Source: Fulvivirga aurantia
GTDB taxonomy: Bacteria; Bacteroidota; Bacteroidia; Cytophagales; Cyclobacteriaceae
Reading direction: 5' to 3'
Assembly: GCF_009711475.1 (NCBI RefSeq)
Contig: NZ_SMMD01000638.1
Location: 1 to 5,054, forward strand
DNA length: 5,054 bases
Shown here: in pieces, positions 1-5,054 of the stretch
Position numbering within the stretch: position 1 is the stretch's first letter
Layout: each line of letters starts with the position of its first letter
The notes under the pieces: model-generated
Told to the model about the DNA's origin: nothing
Seen by the model: the letters and a program-made list of their open reading frames with translations, nothing else
Database searches by the model: none
Program-made: the position numbers and the translations under genes

Positions 1-87
1 TCAGGCAAATTGATTTCTAAAGAAAGACTCAAAGCAGTACCGCATACCACTCAATCCATAGAATCAAAACTTAGCCAGCAGAGTTAA
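1..87 (+). CDS. C-terminal end of an unidentified upstream gene (partial)
   Basis: Reading frame 1 is open from the first base to a TAA at 85-87 and encodes 28 residues, beginning SGKLISKERLKAV and ending SKLSQQS. The tail is hydrophilic, rich in Ser, Lys and Gln, and has no recognisable motif, so I cannot name the product. Two things support a real gene end: the frame stays open through the whole available stretch, and its stop lies only 2 bp before the TTG start of scpB, a spacing typical of translationally coupled genes. Against this, 28 open codons are not rare by chance. If real, it is probably co-transcribed with scpB. Confidence 0.5.
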   Translation, partial: SGKLISKERLKAVPHTTQSIESKLSQQS

Positions 88-89
88 GA

Positions 90-656
90 TTGGATTATTT
101 ACAAAATCATATTGAGGCTCTTATATTTTGTTCACCTAATCCGGTGAAAGTAAAAGAGTTACAAGGAGCGTTGTCTGAAATGTTTGAGGCAGATGTTCCG
201 ACCGAACACATAGAAGAAGTACTCGTTCGCATTGATGAAAAATACAGTGCGGACGAGTTTTCTTTTAGTTTAAATAAGACTGGTGGAGGATATCAATTTC
301 TTACCAAACCTGCCTATCAGGCTAGTATAGGTATATTACTTAAACAACGCTCTAAAAGAAGACTATCAACCTCAGCGCTGGAGACACTCTCGATAGTAGC
401 TTATAAACAACCCGTAACAAAAGGCGAAGTGGAAAATATAAGAGGTGTAAACTGTGACTATGCCGTTCAAAAACTTCTGGAAAAAGGCCTTTTAGAAATC
501 AAAGGTAAATCCGAAGCTATTGGCAGACCTCTTCTCTACGGAACCACAGACCAATTTATGGAGTATTTTGGCATCAATGACTTAAAAGAGTTGCCAACCC
601 CCAAAGATTTTGCCCAAGCCGATGATAATGTAATCGGTGAAGAGGGTGATGACTAG
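90..656 (+). CDS. scpB: Segregation and condensation protein B (ScpB)
   Basis: ScpB is the dimeric winged-helix (kite) subunit of the bacterial Smc-ScpA-ScpB condensin. It binds the kleisin ScpA and supports chromosome compaction and segregation on the nucleoid. The 188-residue length is normal for the family. The first winged helix spans about residues 3-85 and opens with the family hallmark HIEALIFCSPNPV. The second spans about 91-165 and holds the most conserved block, from LETLSIVAYKQPVTKGEVE through IRGVNCDYAVQKLLEKGLL to GRPLLYGTT. The tail (about 170-188) is acidic and probably disordered. The start is TTG at 90: an in-frame TAG at 72-74 blocks extension, no ATG or GTG lies between, and starting about seven residues before IEALIF matches relatives. 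The gene lies 2 bp after the upstream stop and 67 bp before the rluB-type gene. scpA is not in the window. Confidence 0.96.
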   Translation: MDYLQNHIEALIFCSPNPVKVKELQGALSEMFEADVPTEHIEEVLVRIDEKYSADEFSFSLNKTGGGYQFLTKPAYQASIGILLKQRSKRRLSTSALETLSIVAYKQPVTKGEVENIRGVNCDYAVQKLLEKGLLEIKGKSEAIGRPLLYGTTDQFMEYFGINDLKELPTPKDFAQADDNVIGEEGDD

Positions 657-723
657 TTAATTGCAATTCTTTTCACCAATTTTGCACTTCACATTGTTAC
701 AGTAGTGATACTGAATTTATATT
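657..723 (+). promoter_or_regulatory. scpB-rluB intergenic gap with a small dyad
   Basis: This 67-bp AT-rich gap contains a perfect 5-bp inverted repeat with a 4-base loop, CAGTA-gtga-TACTG at 700-713, ending 10 bases before the rluB ATG. A TTTG at 681-684 could be the -33 element of a Bacteroidota promoter, but I find no convincing TAnnTTTG partner downstream. The dyad has no T-run after it, so it is not a standard terminator. The simplest reading is that rluB is transcribed at least partly by read-through from scpB. The dyad may be chance. Confidence 0.2.
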
Positions 724-1524
724 ATGAGAAATAAAAGAAACCAATCCAAAGGAAGGTCTGACAGAGGCCAATCAAAATCAAAGCCACGTACGAGAACGGA
801 AATTTCTGAGGTGCAGGATAATGCATTAGTCAGACTCAATAAATTCATAGCCAATGCGGGTGTTTGTAGTCGCAGAGATGCAGATAAACTCATAGAGGCA
901 GGAGAAATAAAAGTGAATGGAAAGGTTGTAACTGAGCTCGGCACTAAAGTGTCAAAGACTGATAAGGTTTCATACAAAGGCAGATCGTTAAAGCCAGAGA
1001 AGTTGGTGTACGTACTTTTAAATAAGCCAAAAGATTTTATCACCACAACAGATGATCCTGAAAACAGAAGAACTGTTATGGAGTTGGTTAAGAATGCCAC
1101 AGAAGAAAGATTGTATCCTGTCGGGAGATTGGATAGAAATACGACTGGCTTGCTACTTTTCACTAATGATGGTGAGCTTGCTGAAAAACTAGCACATCCT
1201 TCGAATGAAATTAAAAAAATCTATAGGGTAGAAATTGACAGACCTATCGATGAGGCAGATTTTAATACCATAGAAAGTGGTTTTACTCTGGAAGACGGTG
1301 AGGTGAAAGTTGATAAAGTAGCCGTTGTAGATCAGAAAGGTTTTGTCATTGGCCTTGAAATACACATTGGTCGTAATAGAATTGTAAGGCGTGTTTTTGA
1401 GCACCTCGGTTATGAAGTGCTGAAGCTAGACCGGGTAATGTATGCAGGTCTTGATAAGCTTAACCTACCCAGAGGTAAGTGGAGATTTTTAACAGACCGA
1501 GAAGTAACCAGACTAAAGAGGTAG
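724..1524 (+). CDS. rluB: RsuA/RluB-family 23S rRNA pseudouridine synthase
   Basis: The enzyme isomerises a specific uridine in rRNA to pseudouridine in the cytoplasm. In E. coli and Bacillus, RluB acts on the position equivalent to U2605 in 23S rRNA. The protein has 266 residues. An S4 RNA-binding domain spans about 36-85 (VRLNKFIANAGVCSRRDADK, then IKVNGK). The catalytic domain follows, with the motif YPVGRLDRNTTGLLLFTNDG at 131-150 and catalytic Asp137. The later family block GRNRIVRRVFEHLGY is at 216-230 and LKLDRVMYAGL at 233-243. Residues 1-34 form an extension relative to E. coli RluB with ten Lys/Arg in the first 24 positions, probably flexible and RNA-binding. The start is ATG. RluB is preferred over RluF/RsuA because of motif detail and linkage to scpB; the exact target uridine is inferred, not seen. 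Confidence 0.92.
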   Translation: MRNKRNQSKGRSDRGQSKSKPRTRTEISEVQDNALVRLNKFIANAGVCSRRDADKLIEAGEIKVNGKVVTELGTKVSKTDKVSYKGRSLKPEKLVYVLLNKPKDFITTTDDPENRRTVMELVKNATEERLYPVGRLDRNTTGLLLFTNDGELAEKLAHPSNEIKKIYRVEIDRPIDEADFNTIESGFTLEDGEVKVDKVAVVDQKGFVIGLEIHIGRNRIVRRVFEHLGYEVLKLDRVMYAGLDKLNLPRGKWRFLTDREVTRLKR

Positions 1525-1533
1525 TCTATTTTT
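1510..1533 (+). terminator. Weak intrinsic terminator over the convergent gene ends
   Basis: A perfect 6-bp stem AGACTA (1510-1515) / TAGTCT (1522-1527) encloses a 6-base loop and is followed by ATTTTT (1528-1533). The T-run lies on the + strand side, so it would end transcription of rluB. The stem has only two G-C pairs, so it is weak. The 3' arm contains the rluB stop codon TAG (1522-1524) and overlaps the stop of the convergent gene (1526-1528). Confidence 0.4.
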
Positions 1534-3325
1534 CCTGATCTTTAATGGTCTTTTTTGATTTTTCAAGCGTTCGATTCATCTTCCTTACCATTTTGTCAAG
1601 TTCAGATGCCTCCTTTTTTATTTCACCCAATTTTTCCTGAACCTCTTCAGTCTTAATTCCTTTTTTCTGAAAAAGTGAAACAAGACCTAAAATTCTTGCC
1701 AGCGGCCCTCTTACCTGGTGAGAATTATAGGCGACATATTCTAATATTTTCTTATTCTGCTCAGTAATTACTTTGGTTCTGTCCTGCACAATTTGCTCCA
1801 GGTTTTCATTGATCCTTATAATTTCCTCATTGGCATTGGTTAGTTTATCAGCTTGCTGTTCTAATTCTTCTTTCTGACGATTTATTTTTTTATTTAGCAG
1901 ATTGAGTTGTGCATTCGCCTTATTTTTTCGGTTGTAATTGATCAAAATTAGTGCAGTGGCTATCGCCAGTAAAATACAGCCAATGATCAATGAATTACGA
2001 ACCCAAATAACATTAGCCAGCTCTTTGGCTTTTTCAACCTCTTCCAACTTATGCTTTAAACTATCTTGCTTCTTTTGTTGTGCAAACTCATATTCGGCTT
2101 CTAATCTTGCTATTCGAGCCGTATTTTGTTGATTAAAGATGGAGTCGTGTAGCTGAAAATAGATTCGGAAAAACTTTAACGACTCAGATGGCCGGTCGTT
2201 TTTCTGATATAAATCTGACAATGCAAGTGCTGCATCTTTAGCTTCAGATGTAAGACCATATGTGGTGGCGTTATCAAAGGCAGACTTTAAAAGCTTTTCA
2301 GCCTGCTGCACATCATTTCTCTTTTCCATTACCAAACCTAGGTCTAGTTGTACCAGTGAATTCACGTATTGGTCGGCACATGTTTCTGCTTTGTCAGCCA
2401 CAAGAGACAAATAATAGAAGGCCGAATCAAGCTGATTTGACCTTTGGTAAATGCTACCGATATTATATAGGGGATAAATGTCTCCGCAAACTTCTTTGAT
2501 CTCTCGTTCTATTTTAATTGCTCTAAACAAATAAGGTAGGGCCTCATCATATTTGCCTTGCTGTTTTAGGACGAATCCTATGTTATTGGCTAAAGTCGCC
2601 ATTCCGGGTTTGTCATTTAGCTTCTCAGAAATGTCGAATGATTTTCTGAAGAACTCCAATGACTTCTCAAACTCATCTTTGGCAGAATAAATACGTGCAA
2701 TATTATTATAGCGATCCGAAAGGCCTACTTGGTCATCTAAAGCTATATCGATGAGCAGCGCTTTTTGATAGGCCTCTATGGCTTCAGAGTAATGGCCGAG
2801 ATCGGTATGTATATTTCCTTTGAGGTTAAGCGCATTGGCCAACCCATATTGATCATTGATGGCAGTTCTGAGTGAAATTGCATTCTCAAGAGCTAGTTGC
2901 GACTCTACGATAAAGCCATTATCAAAAAGAATACGACTTTTGAAATAAAGGCCCGTGGCCTGAAGGTGTTTGTTTTTATTTTTTTTGGCTAGTGAGATAA
3001 ACTGGTTCATGATAGTACCAGCCTTGTTTGAGTTATTGGCTTTTAACACCGCCTGATCCTGAAGTTTTCTGGCTTCAATCAGGCCCTTCATCAAATGGTG
3101 CTTTTTTGCAAAGCGGATAGCGCTATCGGACAAAACGAGACTTGTATCTACTGAGGCCTCAATGTAATCTTTAGTAAGCTTATTGAGCGTCTTTATTTTT
3201 TGATTTATATCTCTGGTGGCATCTTTAAGTTGGACTAAACTATCTGACTCTCTATCTTGGCAAAAGCCAATTGATGAGGCTAGAGAGAGTAAGACCGAAA
3301 ATATGGTGATGTTTATAATACGCAC
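1526..3325 (-). CDS. Signal peptide-TPR-TM-coiled coil protein ending in a lone DHp (HisKA-like) domain
   Basis: This 599-residue protein is a probable membrane sensor. A signal peptide covers about 1-22 (LLSLASSIGFC, cleavage before Gln23 likely). Nine helical-pair units with a strict 40-residue period span about 43-402; those starting at 123, 163, 203, 243, 283, 323 and 363 are clear TPRs and the first two are degenerate. A coiled coil (about 403-437), one TM segment (about 439-463) and a second coiled coil (about 466-530) follow. The end is a histidine-kinase dimerisation hairpin: helix 1 with NSHQVRGPLARILGL (phosphoacceptor candidate His536) and helix 2 about 558-590. The TPRs should face the periplasm and the DHp the cytoplasm. 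No N, G1, F or G2 box follows, so there is no ATPase domain, and Gln537 replaces the usual Asp/Glu after His. The start is GTG; the preceding in-frame stop is at 3362-3364 and GTG directly precedes the signal peptide. It lies 65 bp downstream of the complete kinase gene. Many automated annotations would call it simply a TPR protein. Confidence 0.9.
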   Translation of the reverse strand: MRIINITIFSVLLSLASSIGFCQDRESDSLVQLKDATRDINQKIKTLNKLTKDYIEASVDTSLVLSDSAIRFAKKHHLMKGLIEARKLQDQAVLKANNSNKAGTIMNQFISLAKKNKNKHLQATGLYFKSRILFDNGFIVESQLALENAISLRTAINDQYGLANALNLKGNIHTDLGHYSEAIEAYQKALLIDIALDDQVGLSDRYNNIARIYSAKDEFEKSLEFFRKSFDISEKLNDKPGMATLANNIGFVLKQQGKYDEALPYLFRAIKIEREIKEVCGDIYPLYNIGSIYQRSNQLDSAFYYLSLVADKAETCADQYVNSLVQLDLGLVMEKRNDVQQAEKLLKSAFDNATTYGLTSEAKDAALALSDLYQKNDRPSESLKFFRIYFQLHDSIFNQQNTARIARLEAEYEFAQQKKQDSLKHKLEEVEKAKELANVIWVRNSLIIGCILLAIATALILINYNRKNKANAQLNLLNKKINRQKEELEQQADKLTNANEEIIRINENLEQIVQDRTKVITEQNKKILEYVAYNSHQVRGPLARILGLVSLFQKKGIKTEEVQEKLGEIKKEASELDKMVRKMNRTLEKSKKTIKDQEK

Positions 3326-3390
3326 AATACCAGCTTTCTTAAAAATATAAACTTTTGAGCTTTATACGAGATAATTCGCCCTAAAAACAA
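3326..3390 (-). promoter_or_regulatory. 65-bp gap between kinase and TPR-DHp genes
   Basis: Read on the - strand, the gap starts with TTGTTTTTAGG right after the kinase stop and later has TATAAA (3362-3367), 21 bases after the TTG. This could be a weak internal promoter of -33 TTG / -7 type, but TATAAAGC fits the Bacteroidota TAnnTTTG consensus poorly. No terminator hairpin is visible, so read-through from the kinase gene is likely. An A-rich AAGAAAG about 9 bases before the GTG may help ribosome binding. Confidence 0.25.
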
Positions 3391-4749
3391 TCAGCTTAGG
3401 TGCTTAGGTAGTAGGATTTGAAAAGAAGTGCCAGCCCCTAATGTAGAACTAACAGAAATTTGCCCTTCAAGTCTGTCAATAGCTTTTTTAACAATATATA
3501 AACCCAGGCCAGTTCCTTCTGAGCTTTCATTGGCCCTGTAAAACATGTCGAATATTTTGCTTAGGCTTTCTTTATCAATGCCCTGGCCATTGTCCGAAAT
3601 AACGATAGAATAGTGCGATTCATTTAATTTTACAGACAATTTAACAAATGCATTTTCGACATCCGGTTTATGGTATTTAAAGGCATTTGATAAAATATTG
3701 CCAAGAATAATTTCTAACTGCAACACATCGCTTTTAATCACAGGTGTGTCGTATTCTTTAATGAATGCTACTGATGAATTAAAATGTTTGATTGCTAGTT
3801 TGGTTTCTAAGACACTTACTAGATCTGCAATGTTAATTTCAGTGATGTTTGGAGCTACATTGGCACTTTTTGCTAGTGTCAATATATTACCAATAGTCTC
3901 ATCCAATTTTAGCGTACTATCTTCAATCATCTGAAAATATTGATGACTGTTTGTGTCTGTAACATCTTGCTTGGCAAGGTTTGTCAGCCCCAAAATTGAA
4001 GCTACAGGAGCTCTGAGATCATGTGAAGTACTGTATAAAAAACTATCTAACTCATGGTTAGTTTTCTTGAGTTGGGCATGTTCGTTTTCTAATAACCACA
4101 AAAGCATACCCAAACCTATAATACTGAGACTCAACAAGTCGATTATACCATAACTGGCTGCCGGAAAGCTCACTTTGTAACCACCTACATTGGCAAAAAC
4201 AATAGAAGCATGCCAAAGGTGTTGAGCGGCATATACCATGAAGGCGATGCATAAAAATGTTTTTCCCAGCCCTTTAAGAAAACCATACGTGAAGTAAATT
4301 TTATAAGCTGACCAGATAAACACAAATCCAATAATTGTGCTCTTAAGACCTATTCTTAGCACATACCTTATGTTACTTCCATCTGGGTCATCATGATAAA
4401 GCCGGTTTGAAATGATAGCAAATATTATGACAGATGCCACCATAAAAAGTATTTGCTTTGATTTAAATGATGTGCCTTTGGCTATTGTTAATACACCCAG
4501 GACAAGAAATAGCAATTGCAAATAGGTACCAATGAGTACCAGGATAGAAGAAAGCTGGGAGTAAAGCCCGGAACTGATTGTAAGAAAAATAGAGGAGAAA
4601 TAGACAAGTCCGTAAAATAGCCAACTTAAAGACCACCACTTTAAAAAGCTACGTGAGTAGAGCTTATAATAAAAAGAAAAAAGAAAACAGATAATCAGCG
4701 CCAGAATGATTTGTGCGCTAAAAATTACAATGAACCTGTCGATACTCAC
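3391..4749 (-). CDS. Seven-transmembrane sensor histidine kinase (HisKA + HATPase_c)
   Basis: This 452-residue inner-membrane sensor should autophosphorylate on His and pass the phosphate to a response regulator, which is not in the window. Seven hydrophobic segments lie at about 5-27, 36-58, 64-89, 97-115, 133-152, 162-185 and 199-221, with no extra ligand domain; I do not recognise the sensor family. A short linker leads to HisKA: SHDLRAPVASILGL with His243 and general-base Asp244. The H+4 position is Ala247, not the Thr/Asn needed by the usual ExxT/N phosphatase motif. HATPase_c is complete: N box NILSNAFKYH (Asn351, Asn355), G1 DNGQGI (386-391), F box IFDMFYRA (399-406) and G2 GTGLGLY (412-418). 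The protein ends at PKHLS with no receiver. The start is GTG; the codon directly before it is TAA, and the next Met is residue 103, so GTG is nearly forced. The signal and the target are unknown. Confidence 0.95.
   Translation of the reverse strand: MSIDRFIVIFSAQIILALIICFLFSFYYKLYSRSFLKWWSLSWLFYGLVYFSSIFLTISSGLYSQLSSILVLIGTYLQLLFLVLGVLTIAKGTSFKSKQILFMVASVIIFAIISNRLYHDDPDGSNIRYVLRIGLKSTIIGFVFIWSAYKIYFTYGFLKGLGKTFLCIAFMVYAAQHLWHASIVFANVGGYKVSFPAASYGIIDLLSLSIIGLGMLLWLLENEHAQLKKTNHELDSFLYSTSHDLRAPVASILGLTNLAKQDVTDTNSHQYFQMIEDSTLKLDETIGNILTLAKSANVAPNITEINIADLVSVLETKLAIKHFNSSVAFIKEYDTPVIKSDVLQLEIILGNILSNAFKYHKPDVENAFVKLSVKLNESHYSIVISDNGQGIDKESLSKIFDMFYRANESSEGTGLGLYIVKKAIDRLEGQISVSSTLGAGTSFQILLPKHLS
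3394..3409 (+). repeat. 8-bp tandem duplication at the kinase 3' end
   Basis: GCTTAGGT occurs twice in direct tandem (3394-3401 and 3402-3409) and encodes the end of the kinase (within PKHLS) on the - strand. Losing one copy would shift the frame and replace the last residues HLS with about eleven others, ending at a TAA in the intergenic gap. Confidence 0.8.
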
Positions 4750-4923
4750 TTATAGGTCTTGAATGTTTATTTTACAATTATGTAAGGTAGCAAATAATAA
4801 TCAAGAACAATTATAAATTAGAATCAAAATAGTATGCTTGCATAACAAATTTCTGCAATCCTCTTAAATTTAGGCTATGTTTACAATCAGGATGCTAAAA
4901 TCGAACGAAAAAATACAGGCCAT
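4750..4923 (-). promoter_or_regulatory. AT-rich upstream region of the kinase gene, with candidate promoter and dyads
   Basis: This 174-bp region should hold the promoter of the kinase/TPR-DHp pair. On the - strand TATAATTG (complement of 4808-4815) matches the Bacteroidota -7 element TAnnTTTG except for one position and also contains TATAAT. A good -33 TTTG at the right distance is missing. Two small dyads are visible: TTACA-atta-TGTAA at 4772-4785, 23 bases upstream of the GTG, and TATGC-tt-GCATA at 4833-4844. Either could be an operator, but 5-bp arms are expected once or twice by chance in such a stretch. There is no riboswitch-like structure that I can support. Confidence 0.3.
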
Positions 4924-4960
4924 AAAAAAAGCCCTGAGACATTTGTCTGACAGGGCTTTT
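4924..4960 (-). terminator. Intrinsic terminator of the tRNA-Phe gene
   Basis: On the - strand the sequence reads AAAAGCCCTG, then TC, then AGAC-AAAT-GTCT, then CAGGGC followed by seven T. The 6-bp G-C rich outer stem GCCCTG/CAGGGC stacks on a 4-bp inner stem AGAC/GTCT with a 2-base bulge and a tetraloop. The T-run is at the - strand 3' side, and the hairpin begins 5 bases after the tRNA, so it ends the tRNA transcript. The opposite side has only four T, so it would work less well for + strand transcripts. Confidence 0.92.
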
Positions 4961-4965
4961 GAAAG

Positions 4966-5038
4966 TGGTGCTGAGTGGGCTCGAACCACCGACTCACGGA
5001 TTTTCAGTCCGATGCTCTACCAACTGAGCTACAGCACC
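4966..5038 (-). tRNA. tRNA-Phe (anticodon GAA)
   Basis: A full cloverleaf of 73 bases can be drawn. The acceptor GGTGCTG pairs perfectly with CAGCACC, with discriminator A. The D arm is GCTC-AGTTGGTA-GAGC. The anticodon loop CTGAAAA has GAA at 5003-5005, giving Phe. The variable loop is GAGTC. The T arm is GGTGG-TTCGAGC-CCACT with one G-U pair. The anticodon stem TCGGA/TCCGT has a U-U mismatch at its outermost pair (27-43). CCA is not encoded (ACTT follows CAGCACC), so the CCA end must be added by the nucleotidyltransferase. The terminator follows after 5 bases. The upstream part of the transcript lies outside the window. Confidence 0.98.
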
Positions 5039-5054
5039 GTTTCGAAGAGGATGC

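Noticed and set aside
700..713. CAGTA-gtga-TACTG as a terminator of scpB.
   Set aside because: The stem is only 5 bp and no T-run follows; it is kept only as a minor dyad in the intergenic description.
717..1163. 148-codon - strand open frame.
   Set aside because: It lies antisense to the conserved S4 and catalytic regions of the rluB-type gene and has no recognisable motif; it is a shadow. It also contains no kinase ATPase remnant that could belong to the truncated DHp protein.
1459..1479. Imperfect hairpin (CTTA-A-CCT / AGG-TAAG) that might terminate the - strand TPR-DHp transcript.
   Set aside because: It is inside the rluB coding region and no T-run follows on the - strand side, so it does not look like an intrinsic terminator.
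2260..2499. 79-codon + strand open frame inside the TPR region.
   Set aside because: It is antisense to well-formed TPR units with clear repeat periodicity and has no supporting features.
3294..3325. Lipoprotein signal at the N-terminus of the TPR protein, because Cys22 follows a hydrophobic stretch.
   Set aside because: The residues before Cys are Ile-Gly-Phe; Phe at -1 does not fit a lipobox. Ordinary signal peptidase I cleavage before Gln23 fits better.
4877..5054. A + strand frame open from an ATG at 4877 to the window end (begins MFTIRMLKSNEK, later GAEWARTTDSRIFSPML).
   Set aside because: It runs through the terminator and the antisense of tRNA-Phe. The later part is the typical spurious translation of a tRNA complement, so the RNA features explain it.
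1..5054. CRISPR array, insertion sequence, integrase site or defence island.
   Set aside because: No spaced repeats, transposase or recombinase motifs or terminal repeats were seen. The tRNA-Phe is a possible integration target, but no duplicated tRNA end is visible nearby.

Overview
The window looks like an ordinary chromosomal stretch from an AT-rich member of the Bacteroidota, probably a Cytophagales/Flammeovirga-type marine or soil bacterium. This rests on several observations: a signal peptide-TPR-membrane-coiled coil-kinase-like architecture, an H-box of the SHQVRGPLARILGL type, no clear Shine-Dalgarno sequences, and a tRNA gene without encoded CCA. The lineage call is an inference from protein style, not from a marker gene.

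Left half (1-1524, + strand): the last 28 codons of an unidentified gene end 2 bp before scpB (condensin accessory subunit, TTG start). After a 67-bp gap comes an rluB-type 23S rRNA pseudouridine synthase. The scpB-rluB neighbourhood is conserved in distant bacteria such as Bacillus, so this is a housekeeping block for chromosome segregation and ribosome maturation. A weak hairpin plus T-run lies across the end of rluB.

Right half (1526-4749, - strand): two sensor-type genes lie in tandem. Transcription order is first a seven-transmembrane histidine kinase with complete HisKA and HATPase_c domains, then, 65 bp on, a signal peptide/nine-TPR-unit/single-TM/coiled-coil protein. The second protein ends right after a DHp phosphoacceptor hairpin and has no ATPase domain. 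No response regulator is present. The second protein keeps the phosphoacceptor His but has Gln where the general-base Asp/Glu normally sits, so it cannot be a self-sufficient kinase. It may be a trans-phosphorylated or heterodimerising partner, and the adjacent complete kinase is the obvious candidate to work with it. This pair is the most interesting part of the window.

Far right (4750-5054): an AT-rich upstream region of the kinase gene, then a strong intrinsic terminator and a tRNA-Phe(GAA) gene, both on the - strand. Three of the four complete protein genes start with a non-ATG codon (TTG, GTG, GTG). No mobile element, CRISPR array or clear sign of horizontal transfer was seen.
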